Assembly: GCA_016718315.1 (NCBI GenBank) | Contig: JADKDV010000004.1 | Location: 310,001 to 374,000 of the forward strand | DNA: 64,000 nt | DNA from: Candidatus Obscuribacter sp. | GTDB lineage: Bacteria > Cyanobacteriota > Vampirovibrionia > Obscuribacterales > Obscuribacteraceae | Direction of reading: 5' to 3' | Shown: piece after piece, positions 54,691 through 62,774 of the stretch | How positions within the stretch are numbered: the stretch's first letter is position 1 | How the letters are laid out: every line of letters begins with the position of its first letter | Notes under the pieces: model-generated | Told to the model about the DNA's origin: nothing | The model's database searches: none | What the model saw: only the letters and a program-made list of their open reading frames with translations | Translations under genes and position numbers: made by a program

Positions 54691-56027
54691 TCGTTAAAAC
54701 CCTCCGTGAGTTCAGCTCTATTTAAATTGCGGCCGATGAAGACTAGCTGATTGGAGCGCGGCTCGGCTCCCCAGGGTTTGTCTGGTTTGCCATCAAAAAG
54801 CATGTGTACACCCTGGAATACGAAGCGCTTCTCTTGCCCAAAAACACTCAGAATGCCTTTCATTCTGAAGATGTCGGTGCCTTTTTCTTTTAGCAATTTG
54901 CCGAGCCAATTATTGAATTTCTTCTCGTCAAGGTCGCCTGGTGACGATATGCCAACTGAACTTACTTCACTGTCGTGAGTGTGCAGGGCTTCATATTTAT
55001 TGGCTGCTGTTGGGACTATTGTGCCGCTTGGGGAGTTGACTGCCATGTTGAATTCTTCTGGCTTGTGTTGTGTAAATAAGACATAACTGCCGATTTTGGA
55101 CAGCTTAATGGTGAAAGCTGTGCTGCCATTTTGCTCTAGATTTAGCTGGTAGAGTTGACCTGGCTTAGCGATTGTTTGTCTAGTCTGAAGTTTTTCTTTC
55201 TCGCTCGAAAAACTTCTGACCGCTTCATCCAGAAGCAGCTCTATATTCTTGGCCTCAGTGGAATCGGACTCGAGAACCAGTATGTCCATGCTTGGATCAG
55301 GTCCCTCAGCTAGAGTGATTTCTAGTGGTTCACCTTTGACTTCGTAAATCCCTGCCCATTCAAAAGGATATTCAGGTTGCAAAAAAGTTGGTTTTACAGT
55401 TAGTGCTCGTTCAAGATCGAATCCTCTAACGTTCAGAATTTTTTCCATGTCCACGACTGCGTCTTTGCTTCGATGAATTTTTGCCATGGCGTTCATCGAG
55501 CGTATGCGAGTCTCTAGGCGGTCTAGCTCATCCTCTGTAACGAGATCTGTTTTGTTCAATAGGATTACGTCGGCAAATGCCACCTGTTCTTTACACTCAG
55601 AGCTTGAGTCCAAATGCATAAGAACGTGCTTGGCGTCGACCAGGGTGACAATTCCGTCAAGCTCAAGGGCGTCTTGCACTTCGTCATCAACAAAAAATGT
55701 TTGCGCTACTGGTGCGGGATCGGCAAGTCCTGTGGTCTCGACCAGTATGTAGTCAAACTTATCGCGGCGCTTCATTAAATTGCCAAGAATTCTAATTAAG
55801 TCACCACGCACTGTACAGCAGATGCAACCGTTGTTCATCTCGAAAATTTCTTCTTCGGCGTTGACCACCAGGGCATTGTCAATGCCTATTTCGCCGAATT
55901 CATTTTCAACCACAGCAATACGTTTGCCGTGATTTTCAGAGAGAATTCTATTTAGAAGCGTGGTTTTACCTGAGCCAAGGAAACCAGTAAGGACTGTGAC
56001 TGGTACTTTTCTTTTGATCTCATCCAT
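54654..56027 (-). CDS. COG0523 GTPase with an inserted beta-rich domain
   Basis: A 457-residue metallochaperone-type GTPase, longer than the usual 320-400. It has Walker A GFLGSGKT (15-22), metal motif CICC (68-71), Walker B ILVETTG and NKTD (158-161), and a C-terminal CobW_C domain (about 360-450). Residues about 218-345 form an added region (EWAGIYEVKGEPLEITLAEG ... KIGSYVLFTQHKPEEFN) of beta character, placed between the GTPase and CobW_C. A HTHDSE stretch follows at 349-354. It is the fourth gene of the leftward zinc operon. The role of the insertion is unknown; it may bind a client. Confidence 0.85.
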   Translation of the reverse strand: MDEIKRKVPVTVLTGFLGSGKTTLLNRILSENHGKRIAVVENEFGEIGIDNALVVNAEEEIFEMNNGCICCTVRGDLIRILGNLMKRRDKFDYILVETTGLADPAPVAQTFFVDDEVQDALELDGIVTLVDAKHVLMHLDSSSECKEQVAFADVILLNKTDLVTEDELDRLETRIRSMNAMAKIHRSKDAVVDMEKILNVRGFDLERALTVKPTFLQPEYPFEWAGIYEVKGEPLEITLAEGPDPSMDILVLESDSTEAKNIELLLDEAVRSFSSEKEKLQTRQTIAKPGQLYQLNLEQNGSTAFTIKLSKIGSYVLFTQHKPEEFNMAVNSPSGTIVPTAANKYEALHTHDSEVSSVGISSPGDLDEKKFNNWLGKLLKEKGTDIFRMKGILSVFGQEKRFVFQGVHMLFDGKPDKPWGAEPRSNQLVFIGRNLNRAELTEGFNECLKKNHQLSLR

Positions 56028-56115
56028 TTACATGTTCTTCCTTGATCTTGATGCTATCTGAAGTTTTGAGTGACTTTGTATGGGCAATGATGCAGATGGC
56101 ATCGGTACTTCACTT

Positions 56116-57012
56116 TTAGCCTTCTTCTTTCTTTTTGCCAAATAGTGCTCTTTCTTCTGTGTTGAGCATGGCGATATATCCACTAAAATCTGCAAATGCC
56201 TGATTTGCATTTCCTGCTTCAAGATGCATCGAAGACCGCTCCAGCAGGTATTCAGGTAGGCAATCTATCTCTATCGCCTTTGTGATGCATTCTATTGCTG
56301 GGGCTAGTTTGCCGCAACTTGAGAGTATTCGTGATTTTTCTATGAGAGCTTCTACCATTTCGGGATCGCACTCAATGCTCCTTTCAAAGTCAGACAAAGC
56401 AAGTATCTCCCTACCAAGTTTTTTGTTGAGAATACCTCTAGCGCAAAATGCCTCGGCGTATGTCTGGTCTAGTTCCAGCGCTTTGTTGTAGTCATTGAGA
56501 GCTTGTTTGTAGTCTTCAAATTCTTCAAAAATCAGACCACGACTGTACCAGGCGTCGGCAAACTCGGGCTCCAGTTCGATGCAACGTTCGTAGTCGTTTA
56601 GTGCCCCTTCAAAGTCTGTAAGGGCTGCTCGCAGTTGTCCTCGGGCAAAGTAAGCGCTGCCAAATGTGCTGTCAATTTCAATGGCGCAGCTGTAGTCACA
56701 GAGCGCTTCTTCTGGTTGGTCGAGTTGATCGTGGCAGAGTGCGCGGAAGTACATAGCCAGTGCACAATCCTCCTTTTTTAGCAGGCGGATTGTGAATTCA
56801 TCGATGGCTCGCTCATACTGTTCTTGCAAGTAATAGATCCAGCCGCGATAGTAGTTGGCTTCCGATAGCATCGGACAGTGTTTTAGTGCTGAGCTAAAAC
56901 AAGTCAGAGCGAGCTTTAGCTCGTTGTCCTGCATATACCTGTAACCACAGCTGTATAGCGTTATCGCGTCTGTATCCGCAATGACAGGTGCCGAAATATT
57001 TTGTTTACTCAT
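56116..57012 (-). CDS. Cytoplasmic TPR-repeat protein in the zinc operon
   Basis: A 298-residue protein built of about seven TPR units, with canonical pieces such as AYFARGQLRAALTDFEGALND, AWYSRGLIFEEFEDYKQALND and AFCARGILNKKLGREILALSD. It has no signal peptide, unlike the secreted TPR proteins at 17-22 kb. It lies 15 bp downstream of the S18 gene and 90 bp upstream of the second COG0523 gene. A scaffolding function in the metal-limitation response is plausible only from context. Confidence 0.78.
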   Translation of the reverse strand: MSKQNISAPVIADTDAITLYSCGYRYMQDNELKLALTCFSSALKHCPMLSEANYYRGWIYYLQEQYERAIDEFTIRLLKKEDCALAMYFRALCHDQLDQPEEALCDYSCAIEIDSTFGSAYFARGQLRAALTDFEGALNDYERCIELEPEFADAWYSRGLIFEEFEDYKQALNDYNKALELDQTYAEAFCARGILNKKLGREILALSDFERSIECDPEMVEALIEKSRILSSCGKLAPAIECITKAIEIDCLPEYLLERSSMHLEAGNANQAFADFSGYIAMLNTEERALFGKKKEEG

Positions 57013-57026
57013 TGCTCTGGCGCTTG

Positions 57027-57281
57027 CTAAACGAGGCCACTATAGGGCAAGAGACCTATAGCTCTTGCTCGTTTAATGGCTCTAGTAATCATGCGCTGGT
57101 TTTTGCGACTGCAGCCGGTGATGCGAGCCGGTAATATCTTGCCTGTTTCTGTTAAAAACTTGCGCAGTAGATTGATGTCTTTGTAGTCGACATGCTCTAC
57201 TTTGTTTGCCACCAGTGGATCTGTTTTAGTCCTTTTGGCTAGTGTTAGTTTGCCCCCAGAGCGGGTGCTCTTGGTCGTCAT
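57027..57281 (-). CDS. rpsR: Ribosomal protein S18, cysteine-poor paralog
   Basis: An 84-residue S18 with the conserved core EHVDYKDINLLRKFLTETGKILPARITG and the C-terminal KRARAIGLLPY. The N-terminal zinc-binding cysteines seen in zinc-type S18 proteins are replaced (KTDPLVANKVEH); the only cysteine is C57. Zur-controlled cysteine-free S18 copies that spare zinc are known from other bacteria. It begins 6 bp after the end of the first COG0523 gene, so both are on one message. ATG 57281 is chosen because it matches the S18 family start. Confidence 0.85.
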   Translation of the reverse strand: MTTKSTRSGGKLTLAKRTKTDPLVANKVEHVDYKDINLLRKFLTETGKILPARITGCSRKNQRMITRAIKRARAIGLLPYSGLV

Positions 57282-57286
57282 GTTTG

Positions 57287-58531
57287 TTACTCCATGTTTG
57301 CGGACTGCAGTGCGGTACTGTGAGCGTGTGCTACTTCGCTGAGATACTTGATGTTCCATTCTGGAAATGGATCAGGCAACTTTTGCCACGCTTCTTTGCC
57401 CATAATCATTTCTTCGTTGGTTAGCAGGCAGTTGTCTAACTGGCTTGTGAGCCAATCTTGATCCATTTTGATGCCGATCATAACTAGTTGCTGGCGTCTA
57501 TCGCCAAATGGTTCTTCCCAGCTCAGGTCTATGTCTCTGAGTAGCAGTGAATCCGTTGGCCAGCGGTCTTTAGGCATTGCTGCATAAAACATGGCACCTG
57601 GTTCAATGCGACAAGATGCGCCTGCTTGTGACCATTCAATTGAATAGTCCATGCGCGATGCTACCCAGAGGAAGCCCTTTGAGCGAATCACACCGCCCCA
57701 ATCTTCATTTAGAAAATTTCTCAGGCGTGTTGGGTGCATCGGTCTTCTAGCCGTGTAAACAAAGCTAGATATGCCGTATTCCAGTGTCTCTGGCGTATGA
57801 CTGCCGCGCAATTCTTTGAGCCATCCTGGGGCTTCTGCTGCCCGGTCAAATTGAAATAACTCGGTATTTAAAATTTTGTTTGGTTCCACAACGCCAAATT
57901 TGGATCGCACTATACGTGCATCTGGATTGAGGTGACGCAAGATGTTGGTGAGCATTTTTAGCTCAGCTTTTGTACACAAGTCTGTCTTATTGATGATGAT
58001 GACATTGGCAAATTCGACTTGACTGATGAGCAGGTCTGTAATTGAGCGCGGGTCTTCGGGGCTTAGCTCGATGCCTCTATCGGTCAGCGCATCACTTTGC
58101 ATGTAGTCTTTTAGGAAGTTAAGTGCATCGACAACTGTGACCATAGTGTCTAGTTGCGCCAGGTCAGAGAGGCTCGTACCATTTTGATCGGTAAATGCAA
58201 AAGTTTCTGCTACTGGCATTGGTTCTGAAATACCGGTAGATTCGATCAATAGATAGTCAAATCGTTTTTCTTGTGCCAGGCGACCTACCTCGATTAGCAG
58301 GTCCTCGCGTAGAGTGCAGCAAATACAACCGTTGGACATTTCCACAAGGCGCTCGTCGAGTCTACTCAATTCGCTTTCTTGTTTGACAAGCTGAGCGTCT
58401 ATATTGATTTCACTCATGTCGTTGACGATAACCGCTACTTTAAGTCCAGCTCGATTATTGAGCACGTGATTGAGCAGTGTCGTCTTGCCGGCCCCAAGAA
58501 AGCCGGACAATACTGTCACAGGAAGTTTATT
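57287..58531 (-). CDS. COG0523 GTPase of ZagA/YciC type, first gene of the leftward zinc operon
   Basis: A 414-residue GTPase with Walker A GFLGAGKT (11-18), DERLVEMSNG followed by CICC (70-73), ESTGISEP, NKTD and the long CobW_C end (SKGFLWVASRMDYSIEWSQAG, ERQQLVMIGIKMD). It closely resembles the gene at 59528-60742. In Bacillus the related ZagA responds to zinc shortage and supports folate synthesis; the client here is not known. A Zur-type box overlapping its promoter sits 144-174 bp upstream of ATG 58531, and a leader hairpin (58579-58611) lies between. Confidence 0.88.
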   Translation of the reverse strand, partial: NKLPVTVLSGFLGAGKTTLLNHVLNNRAGLKVAVIVNDMSEINIDAQLVKQESELSRLDERLVEMSNGCICCTLREDLLIEVGRLAQEKRFDYLLIESTGISEPMPVAETFAFTDQNGTSLSDLAQLDTMVTVVDALNFLKDYMQSDALTDRGIELSPEDPRSITDLLISQVEFANVIIINKTDLCTKAELKMLTNILRHLNPDARIVRSKFGVVEPNKILNTELFQFDRAAEAPGWLKELRGSHTPETLEYGISSFVYTARRPMHPTRLRNFLNEDWGGVIRSKGFLWVASRMDYSIEWSQAGASCRIEPGAMFYAAMPKDRWPTDSLLLRDIDLSWEEPFGDRRQQLVMIGIKMDQDWLTSQLDNCLLTNEEMIMGKEAWQKLPDPFPEWNIKYLSEVAHAHSTALQSANME

Positions 58532-58578
58532 CATTTGGCACCAGTGGTGGTTACTAGTAGCAAGCAAGCACAAGAGGT

Positions 58579-58611
58579 GAAAACGGCAACGAGAGCTGTG
58601 TCGCCGTTTTC
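58579..58611 (-). promoter_or_regulatory. Leader hairpin of the leftward zinc operon
   Basis: A perfect 9-bp stem GAAAACGGC/GCCGTTTTC with a 15-base loop lies 48 bp upstream of the GTPase start, inside the 5' leader. No T run follows the stem on the minus strand beyond the stem's own TTTT. It may be an attenuator or a stability element. Confidence 0.4.
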
Positions 58612-58674
58612 ATCGGGGCAAATCCGAGCAGAATCTGACACCGATTTCTCTTGTTCGCATTGTCTCGTACAAAG

Positions 58675-58705
58675 TGATAATAGATTCTCAATAGTGATAA
58701 GTCAA
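58675..58705 (-). promoter_or_regulatory. Promoter and Zur box of the leftward zinc operon
   Basis: On the minus strand TTGACT (58700-58705) and TATTAT (58677-58682) are spaced by 17 bp. The 16-bp box TGATAATAGATTCTCA (plus-strand reading, 58675-58690), a 7-2-7 repeat with one mismatch, covers the -10. A bound repressor would block RNA polymerase. The layout is the same as at 59236-59266. Confidence 0.7.
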
Positions 58706-58798
58706 TACCAATATTGCTAAAAGTTCAATTTGCAATATCAATTGATAGTGGTAGTCGCTAGAGATTGTTGTTTTAATTATGCTTGTAGCAAGCGGTTT

Positions 58799-59170
58799 TT
58801 ATCTGCTGCAGCTGCCGCAAGTGCCGTATAGCAAGATCTCGTGGCGCTCGAGTGTAAAACCGTCGGGCACAAGAGTCTTTATATTAAGTCCGCACTTTTC
58901 GACATCAAAAACTTTTTGACAGTTAGTACAAGAAAAATGATGATGATGTTTGTGCCCTGGAGTCTCGTAATATGCCACTCCTCCGGGCATTTCGACTGAT
59001 ATCAATTTGTTGTCGCCAACAAGTGCTTTGATATTGCGATATATGGTAGCGATGCCCAGCCCCGGGCAATCGTCCTGCGCTAGCTCAAGTATCTCCTGGA
59101 TACTGAGCGGGCGTTCGGCTTTGTCAAAGGCATTGAGTATTGCCTGTCTCTGTTGTGTGTTGCGCTCCAT
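58799..59170 (-). CDS. zur: Fur-family zinc regulator (Zur-like)
   Basis: A 123-residue Fur-family repressor. The winged-helix part runs to about residue 70 (RPLSIQEILELAQ, IATIYRNIKAL). The metal-binding part has HKHHHH at 73-78, CTNC at 81-84 and CGSC at 118-121, the four-cysteine structural zinc site. Fur-family membership is clear; Zur rather than Fur or PerR is inferred from its neighbours (COG0523 genes, S18 and L33 ribosomal proteins) and matching boxes. ATG 59170 is preferred over the upstream in-frame ATG at 59194. The box at 59251 is 81 bp upstream, so it may regulate itself. Confidence 0.85.
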   Translation of the reverse strand: MERNTQQRQAILNAFDKAERPLSIQEILELAQDDCPGLGIATIYRNIKALVGDNKLISVEMPGGVAYYETPGHKHHHHFSCTNCQKVFDVEKCGLNIKTLVPDGFTLERHEILLYGTCGSCSR

Positions 59171-59235
59171 AAGATACCCGCGGGAAGACCGCACAAGATT
59201 ACAACATCTATAAGATTGATCATATAGGATGTGAT

Positions 59236-59266
59236 TTGACTTTGCTCTAATGATAATCTATTATCA
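59236..59266 (+). promoter_or_regulatory. Promoter and Zur box of the L33-COG0523 operon
   Basis: TTGACT (59236-59241) and TATTAT (59259-59264) are spaced by 17 bp on the plus strand. The perfect 7-2-7 repeat TGATAATCTATTATCA (59251-59266) covers the -10. It lies between zur and the L33 gene, so one site could control both. Confidence 0.78.
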
Positions 59267-59350
59267 CGCAACTGAAATCAGATTTGACCTTATTGTTGGC
59301 TATGCTCCCGCATGGCTTGTTTTACTGTGCATTGATGAGAGATTGGCAAA

Positions 59351-59518
59351 ATGAAAAAGGCTGACAGAATCATAATAAAGATGGCATGTGGTGTGATGGA
59401 GTGCAATCACTTTTATACCACTACAAAAAATAAGCGCAACGACCCGGAGCGGCTTGTATTGCGCAAATACTGCCCTGGCTGCAGGTGTCACGCAGAGTTT
59501 AAAGAAACAAAAAAATAG
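59351..59518 (+). CDS. rpmG: Ribosomal protein L33, alternative form
   Basis: A 55-residue L33 that is easy to miss because of its size. It has the core HFYTTTKNKRNDPERLVLRKY and a C-terminal CPGC (41-44). The first cysteine pair is C13-x4-C18 rather than the usual CxxC, so its zinc site is altered or absent; HFYTTTKNKR resembles the cysteine-free L33 type. It starts 85 bp after the Zur box and ends 10 bp before the second ZagA-like GTPase, clearly one operon. Zinc-independent L33 paralogs under Zur control are known. Confidence 0.82.
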   Translation: MKKADRIIIKMACGVMECNHFYTTTKNKRNDPERLVLRKYCPGCRCHAEFKETKK

Positions 59519-59527
59519 GACTTTAAA

Positions 59528-60742
59528 ATGAAAAAATTGCCTGTAACGGTTTTGTCCGGCTTCTTGGGAGCCGGCAAGACGACACTGCTCAATCACGTCC
59601 TCAATAATAGAGAAGGACTAAAAGTAGCTGTAATCGTCAACGATATGAGTGAAGTAAACATCGACGCCAAGCTGATAAAACAAGGCGGAGCCAGTCTTAA
59701 CCGCGTGGATGAGCGACTGGTAGAGATGTCTAATGGCTGCATCTGTTGTACTTTGCGCGAAGACCTACTGGTGGAGATATCCAAGCTAGCAAGACAAAAT
59801 AAATTTGACTATTTGTTAGTTGAGTCTACTGGTATATCGGAGCCTCTGCCGGTGGCTGAGACTTTTAGTTTTGAAGATGAGAGTGGCGAGAGTCTGGCTA
59901 AAGTAGCGGATCTCGATACCATGGTGACTGTGGTAGATAGCTACAACTTTATGCAAGACTATGAAGATGGTGTAGAACTCAAAGACCGTAATCTTGGTAT
60001 CAGTGAAGAAGATGATCGCAGTATTGCTGACTTGCTCGTCGATCAAGTGGAATTTGCCAATGTCATCGTCCTCAATAAAACAGATCTGTTAGAGCCCAAA
60101 AAGCTCGATGAACTGCGCTCTGTGATTAAACATCTAAATCCAGATGCGCGCATTGTAGAGAGCAAGTTTGGTCAGATTGATTGCAAAAATATTCTCAATA
60201 CTGGTTTGTTTGATTTTACAAAAGCAGCTGAAGCGCCAGGCTGGATGAAAGAAATGCGAGGCGAGCATGTGCCGGAAACTGAAGAGTATGGAATTTCTAG
60301 CTTTGTGTATAGAGCGCGCAGACCATTTCATCCAGAGAGATTTGTTGCGTTCCTTGATAAACCCTGGGACGGTGTGATTCGCTCTAAAGGATTTTTTTGG
60401 TTGGCCAGCCGCATGGACTTTGCTGTTGATTGGTCCCATGCTGGTGGCTCTTGTCGCTTGCAGCCTGGGCATCAGTGGTGGGCTTGTATCGACAAGAGCG
60501 AGTGGCCAGATGACGAAGCGTTCCTCGCTGAAATAAAAGAGGAATGCCATGGTGAGTATGGAGATCGCCGTCAGGAATGTGTGTTTATCGGGATCCATAT
60601 GGATAGAGCCTGGATTGAAGACGAATTGAATGCTTGCTTGTTAACTGATGATGAGATGGCACTTGGCGAGCGCGTCTGGAGTACCTATGCTGATATGTTG
60701 CCTAGTGATTGGACTCTGGAGTCTACGTCCGTCAGTAGCTAA
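59528..60742 (+). CDS. COG0523 GTPase of ZagA/YciC type (second copy)
   Basis: A 404-residue GTPase that is the closest relative of the gene at 57287: the first 75 residues differ at only a few positions. It has GFLGAGKT (11-18), CICC (71-74), ESTGISEP, LNKTD and the SRMDFAVDWSHAGGSC and DRRQECVFIGIHMD ends. It is co-transcribed with L33. Both copies would deliver metal or control a client during zinc limitation; why two are needed is unknown. There is no His-rich tract, in contrast to the ZIP-linked member. Confidence 0.88.
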   Translation: MKKLPVTVLSGFLGAGKTTLLNHVLNNREGLKVAVIVNDMSEVNIDAKLIKQGGASLNRVDERLVEMSNGCICCTLREDLLVEISKLARQNKFDYLLVESTGISEPLPVAETFSFEDESGESLAKVADLDTMVTVVDSYNFMQDYEDGVELKDRNLGISEEDDRSIADLLVDQVEFANVIVLNKTDLLEPKKLDELRSVIKHLNPDARIVESKFGQIDCKNILNTGLFDFTKAAEAPGWMKEMRGEHVPETEEYGISSFVYRARRPFHPERFVAFLDKPWDGVIRSKGFFWLASRMDFAVDWSHAGGSCRLQPGHQWWACIDKSEWPDDEAFLAEIKEECHGEYGDRRQECVFIGIHMDRAWIEDELNACLLTDDEMALGERVWSTYADMLPSDWTLESTSVSS

Positions 60743-60880
60743 CTTAACCGTAGCCATTAACTAACTTGGTTCATTTATTTTGCTCGGCAAAATTGATTTG
60801 CTTCGACTGGGCACTTTTCAAGAGTTTTGCGGTCTGTATCCCAGCACTCATTGTGTGTCTATCGAGCAAGGTCTCTAAAT

Positions 60881-62215
60881 ATGCAAGTTACAAATGGCAA
60901 AATCAGCCATACTGCAGCGCGTCTCAGACGTCTTGGGGTTGATTTGGACAAATATCCTGGCGTAACTGAGCGTCAGATCTTTGAGCCTATTGTGAGTGGC
61001 ACAGACAGGCAATTGCTCTGGTCGTTGGCGCGCTCGTACCGCGACCAATTGCTTTACCGCACGCCCGATCCGTGTATGTTGACCCATATTTTGACTACAC
61101 GTTGCAATTACAACTGCGGCTTTTGCTCATTTGCTGATTCGCTCAATGTCAAACACAGCGATTTGACTTTGCCTGAGATAGAGCGCTTTTATAAAACTCT
61201 TGGCGCCAGTCTAAATGTCATTGTCTACTCCGGTGGCGAGACGACACTCAATAGTGATTTGCCTGCCATCATAGAGGCTGCCTACAGGTCAACGCCGGTG
61301 GAGTCAGTGTTTGTAATTTCCAATGCCTGGCGTCCGCAGCTTATACTCGATATTACTCATCGCATTGCTCAGAGTTGTCCAGACTTGCATCTGACCTGGA
61401 GTCTGAGTATCGAGGGGCCTAAGTCTCTAAACAACGAGCTGCGTTATACCAAGGGGCGGTCCTGGGATGCCTGGCAAAATACAATCGATACAATGGAAGC
61501 GCTCAAGGCTATTCGCGAGCGTTTTGACTACAAACAGTTGGACGTACAGCTCTGTACTGTTTGCTCACCTAATAATGCTGCCTTGATGGATAGCTGGTAT
61601 GAAACAGTGAGAGATGAGTTGCAGCCAGACAAATGGAATCTCAATTTGATGCGTCGCAGTGTGCAAATGAGTGCCAGTCAGCTGCCGACTTTTGATGAAC
61701 GCCGCTCTTTGAGCGTGTTGCAGCCATTTGAGGCAGCCTATCTAGCGATTACAAAACGCCTGAGGGCGGATGTAATTGCCGGTCGGTTGAAGTTTATGTA
61801 TCACACTCGCACACCGCAAGATGGTGCGCTCAAGTCTGCCATGGACCTGGTCAGTCAGGAGGCTAATCGCCGCACAATGATGGAACAACCCCCTGAGTTT
61901 TGTTGCAAGGCTGGCACTATGGGCGCGTTTATCAGTAGTGAGGGGGCTGTCAGTGCTTGCGAAGAATTTGCCCACGCATCAGAGACTAAGAGTTTTGGCA
62001 ATCTGCGTTTGTCTGATTATGACTTCCAAAAAATTTGGCACGGAGCTCTTGCCACCAAATATAGAGCCAAAGTGGGTAAGGCTGATGAATGCAGAGGTTG
62101 CACTCTGGAGAGTCAGCGCAACTATCCAGCTATCCTTGTGTCATTTAAGAGTTTGATGCAGGTAGATAAGCTGGCGCGGCAGATAAAAGCTAATACAGCT
62201 GCTATCGCAGCTTAG
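60881..62215 (+). CDS. Radical SAM protein with SPASM-like C-terminus
   Basis: A 444-residue radical SAM enzyme with the [4Fe-4S] motif CNYNCGFC (75-82, CX3CX2C) after a TTRC-type strand, a SGGETTL motif and a SLSIEGP motif. The C-terminal cysteines (CCKAG near 345, CEEF, CRGC near 410) form a SPASM or twitch-type auxiliary cluster domain. Such enzymes modify peptides or other enzymes, but no precursor peptide is visible nearby. It lies 140 bp after the GTPase and may or may not be part of the same unit. ATG 60881 fits the domain start. Confidence 0.82.
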   Translation: MQVTNGKISHTAARLRRLGVDLDKYPGVTERQIFEPIVSGTDRQLLWSLARSYRDQLLYRTPDPCMLTHILTTRCNYNCGFCSFADSLNVKHSDLTLPEIERFYKTLGASLNVIVYSGGETTLNSDLPAIIEAAYRSTPVESVFVISNAWRPQLILDITHRIAQSCPDLHLTWSLSIEGPKSLNNELRYTKGRSWDAWQNTIDTMEALKAIRERFDYKQLDVQLCTVCSPNNAALMDSWYETVRDELQPDKWNLNLMRRSVQMSASQLPTFDERRSLSVLQPFEAAYLAITKRLRADVIAGRLKFMYHTRTPQDGALKSAMDLVSQEANRRTMMEQPPEFCCKAGTMGAFISSEGAVSACEEFAHASETKSFGNLRLSDYDFQKIWHGALATKYRAKVGKADECRGCTLESQRNYPAILVSFKSLMQVDKLARQIKANTAAIAA

Positions 62216-62272
62216 CCATTTGAAAGTTGTTGCCGCGATAAGTAATCCTTGCGAGTCGTTCGAGATTGGATT

Positions 62273-62761
62273 TTAATGTGCTTCGTCTCTGCGCTCTTGC
62301 TCAAGGACAGGCACGCTCGGCAGGAGCTTTTTGATCTCTTGAATGAGTAAATGAGCATCAAAAGTCGGCATGCTCACAAAAGCATCCGCACCTAAAAGGC
62401 GGCCAGCTTTTTCTGTGTATTCTTGCACCTTGATGCCCATCGGACCAGGAGCCAGAGCCAGTGCGCAAAACATGGTATCTTCGTGCAGTGGATCTAGTCT
62501 CAAGCGCTTTAAAAACTCAAATAGTGATTCGTCTTCGAGGTAGGCTGCGCATATGATCACGTCTGCGTGATTTTCGCCATCCAAAAACGCAAATGCTTCT
62601 TTAATTGTGTGAGCTGCAGCTACCGAAAACCCCACGTCTTTGCAGGCCTCTTTAAGGAGGTTTGCATTCTCTACTGAGTCCATTACTAAGATTCGATAGG
62701 TGTCTTTTTGGGCAAGCCGCACGTTGATAGGTGCTTGTTCAATTATTGGCTCGTCTACCAT
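62273..62761 (-). CDS. Degenerate receiver protein next to pilus genes
   Basis: A 162-residue single-domain protein with receiver-like topology (YRILVMDSVENANLLKEAC), but the phospho-acceptor position after strand 3 is Ala (ADVIICAAYLEDESL), and the strand-5 Lys-Pro is lost. It resembles the gene at 35668-36066 in the LFEFLKRLRLDPL helix. It lies 14 bp after the TadG-like gene on the same strand. Degenerate receivers are known in Tad/Flp pilus proteins (CpaE/TadZ), so a localisation role is possible. Confidence 0.7.
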   Translation of the reverse strand: MVDEPIIEQAPINVRLAQKDTYRILVMDSVENANLLKEACKDVGFSVAAAHTIKEAFAFLDGENHADVIICAAYLEDESLFEFLKRLRLDPLHEDTMFCALALAPGPMGIKVQEYTEKAGRLLGADAFVSMPTFDAHLLIQEIKKLLPSVPVLEQERRDEAH

Positions 62762-62774
62762 CGGTTGCTCCGTG

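Noticed and set aside
58691..58706. A further TGATAA next to the 58675 box
   Set aside because: It has no matching inverted half and falls in the -35 region, so it was not counted as a separate box.
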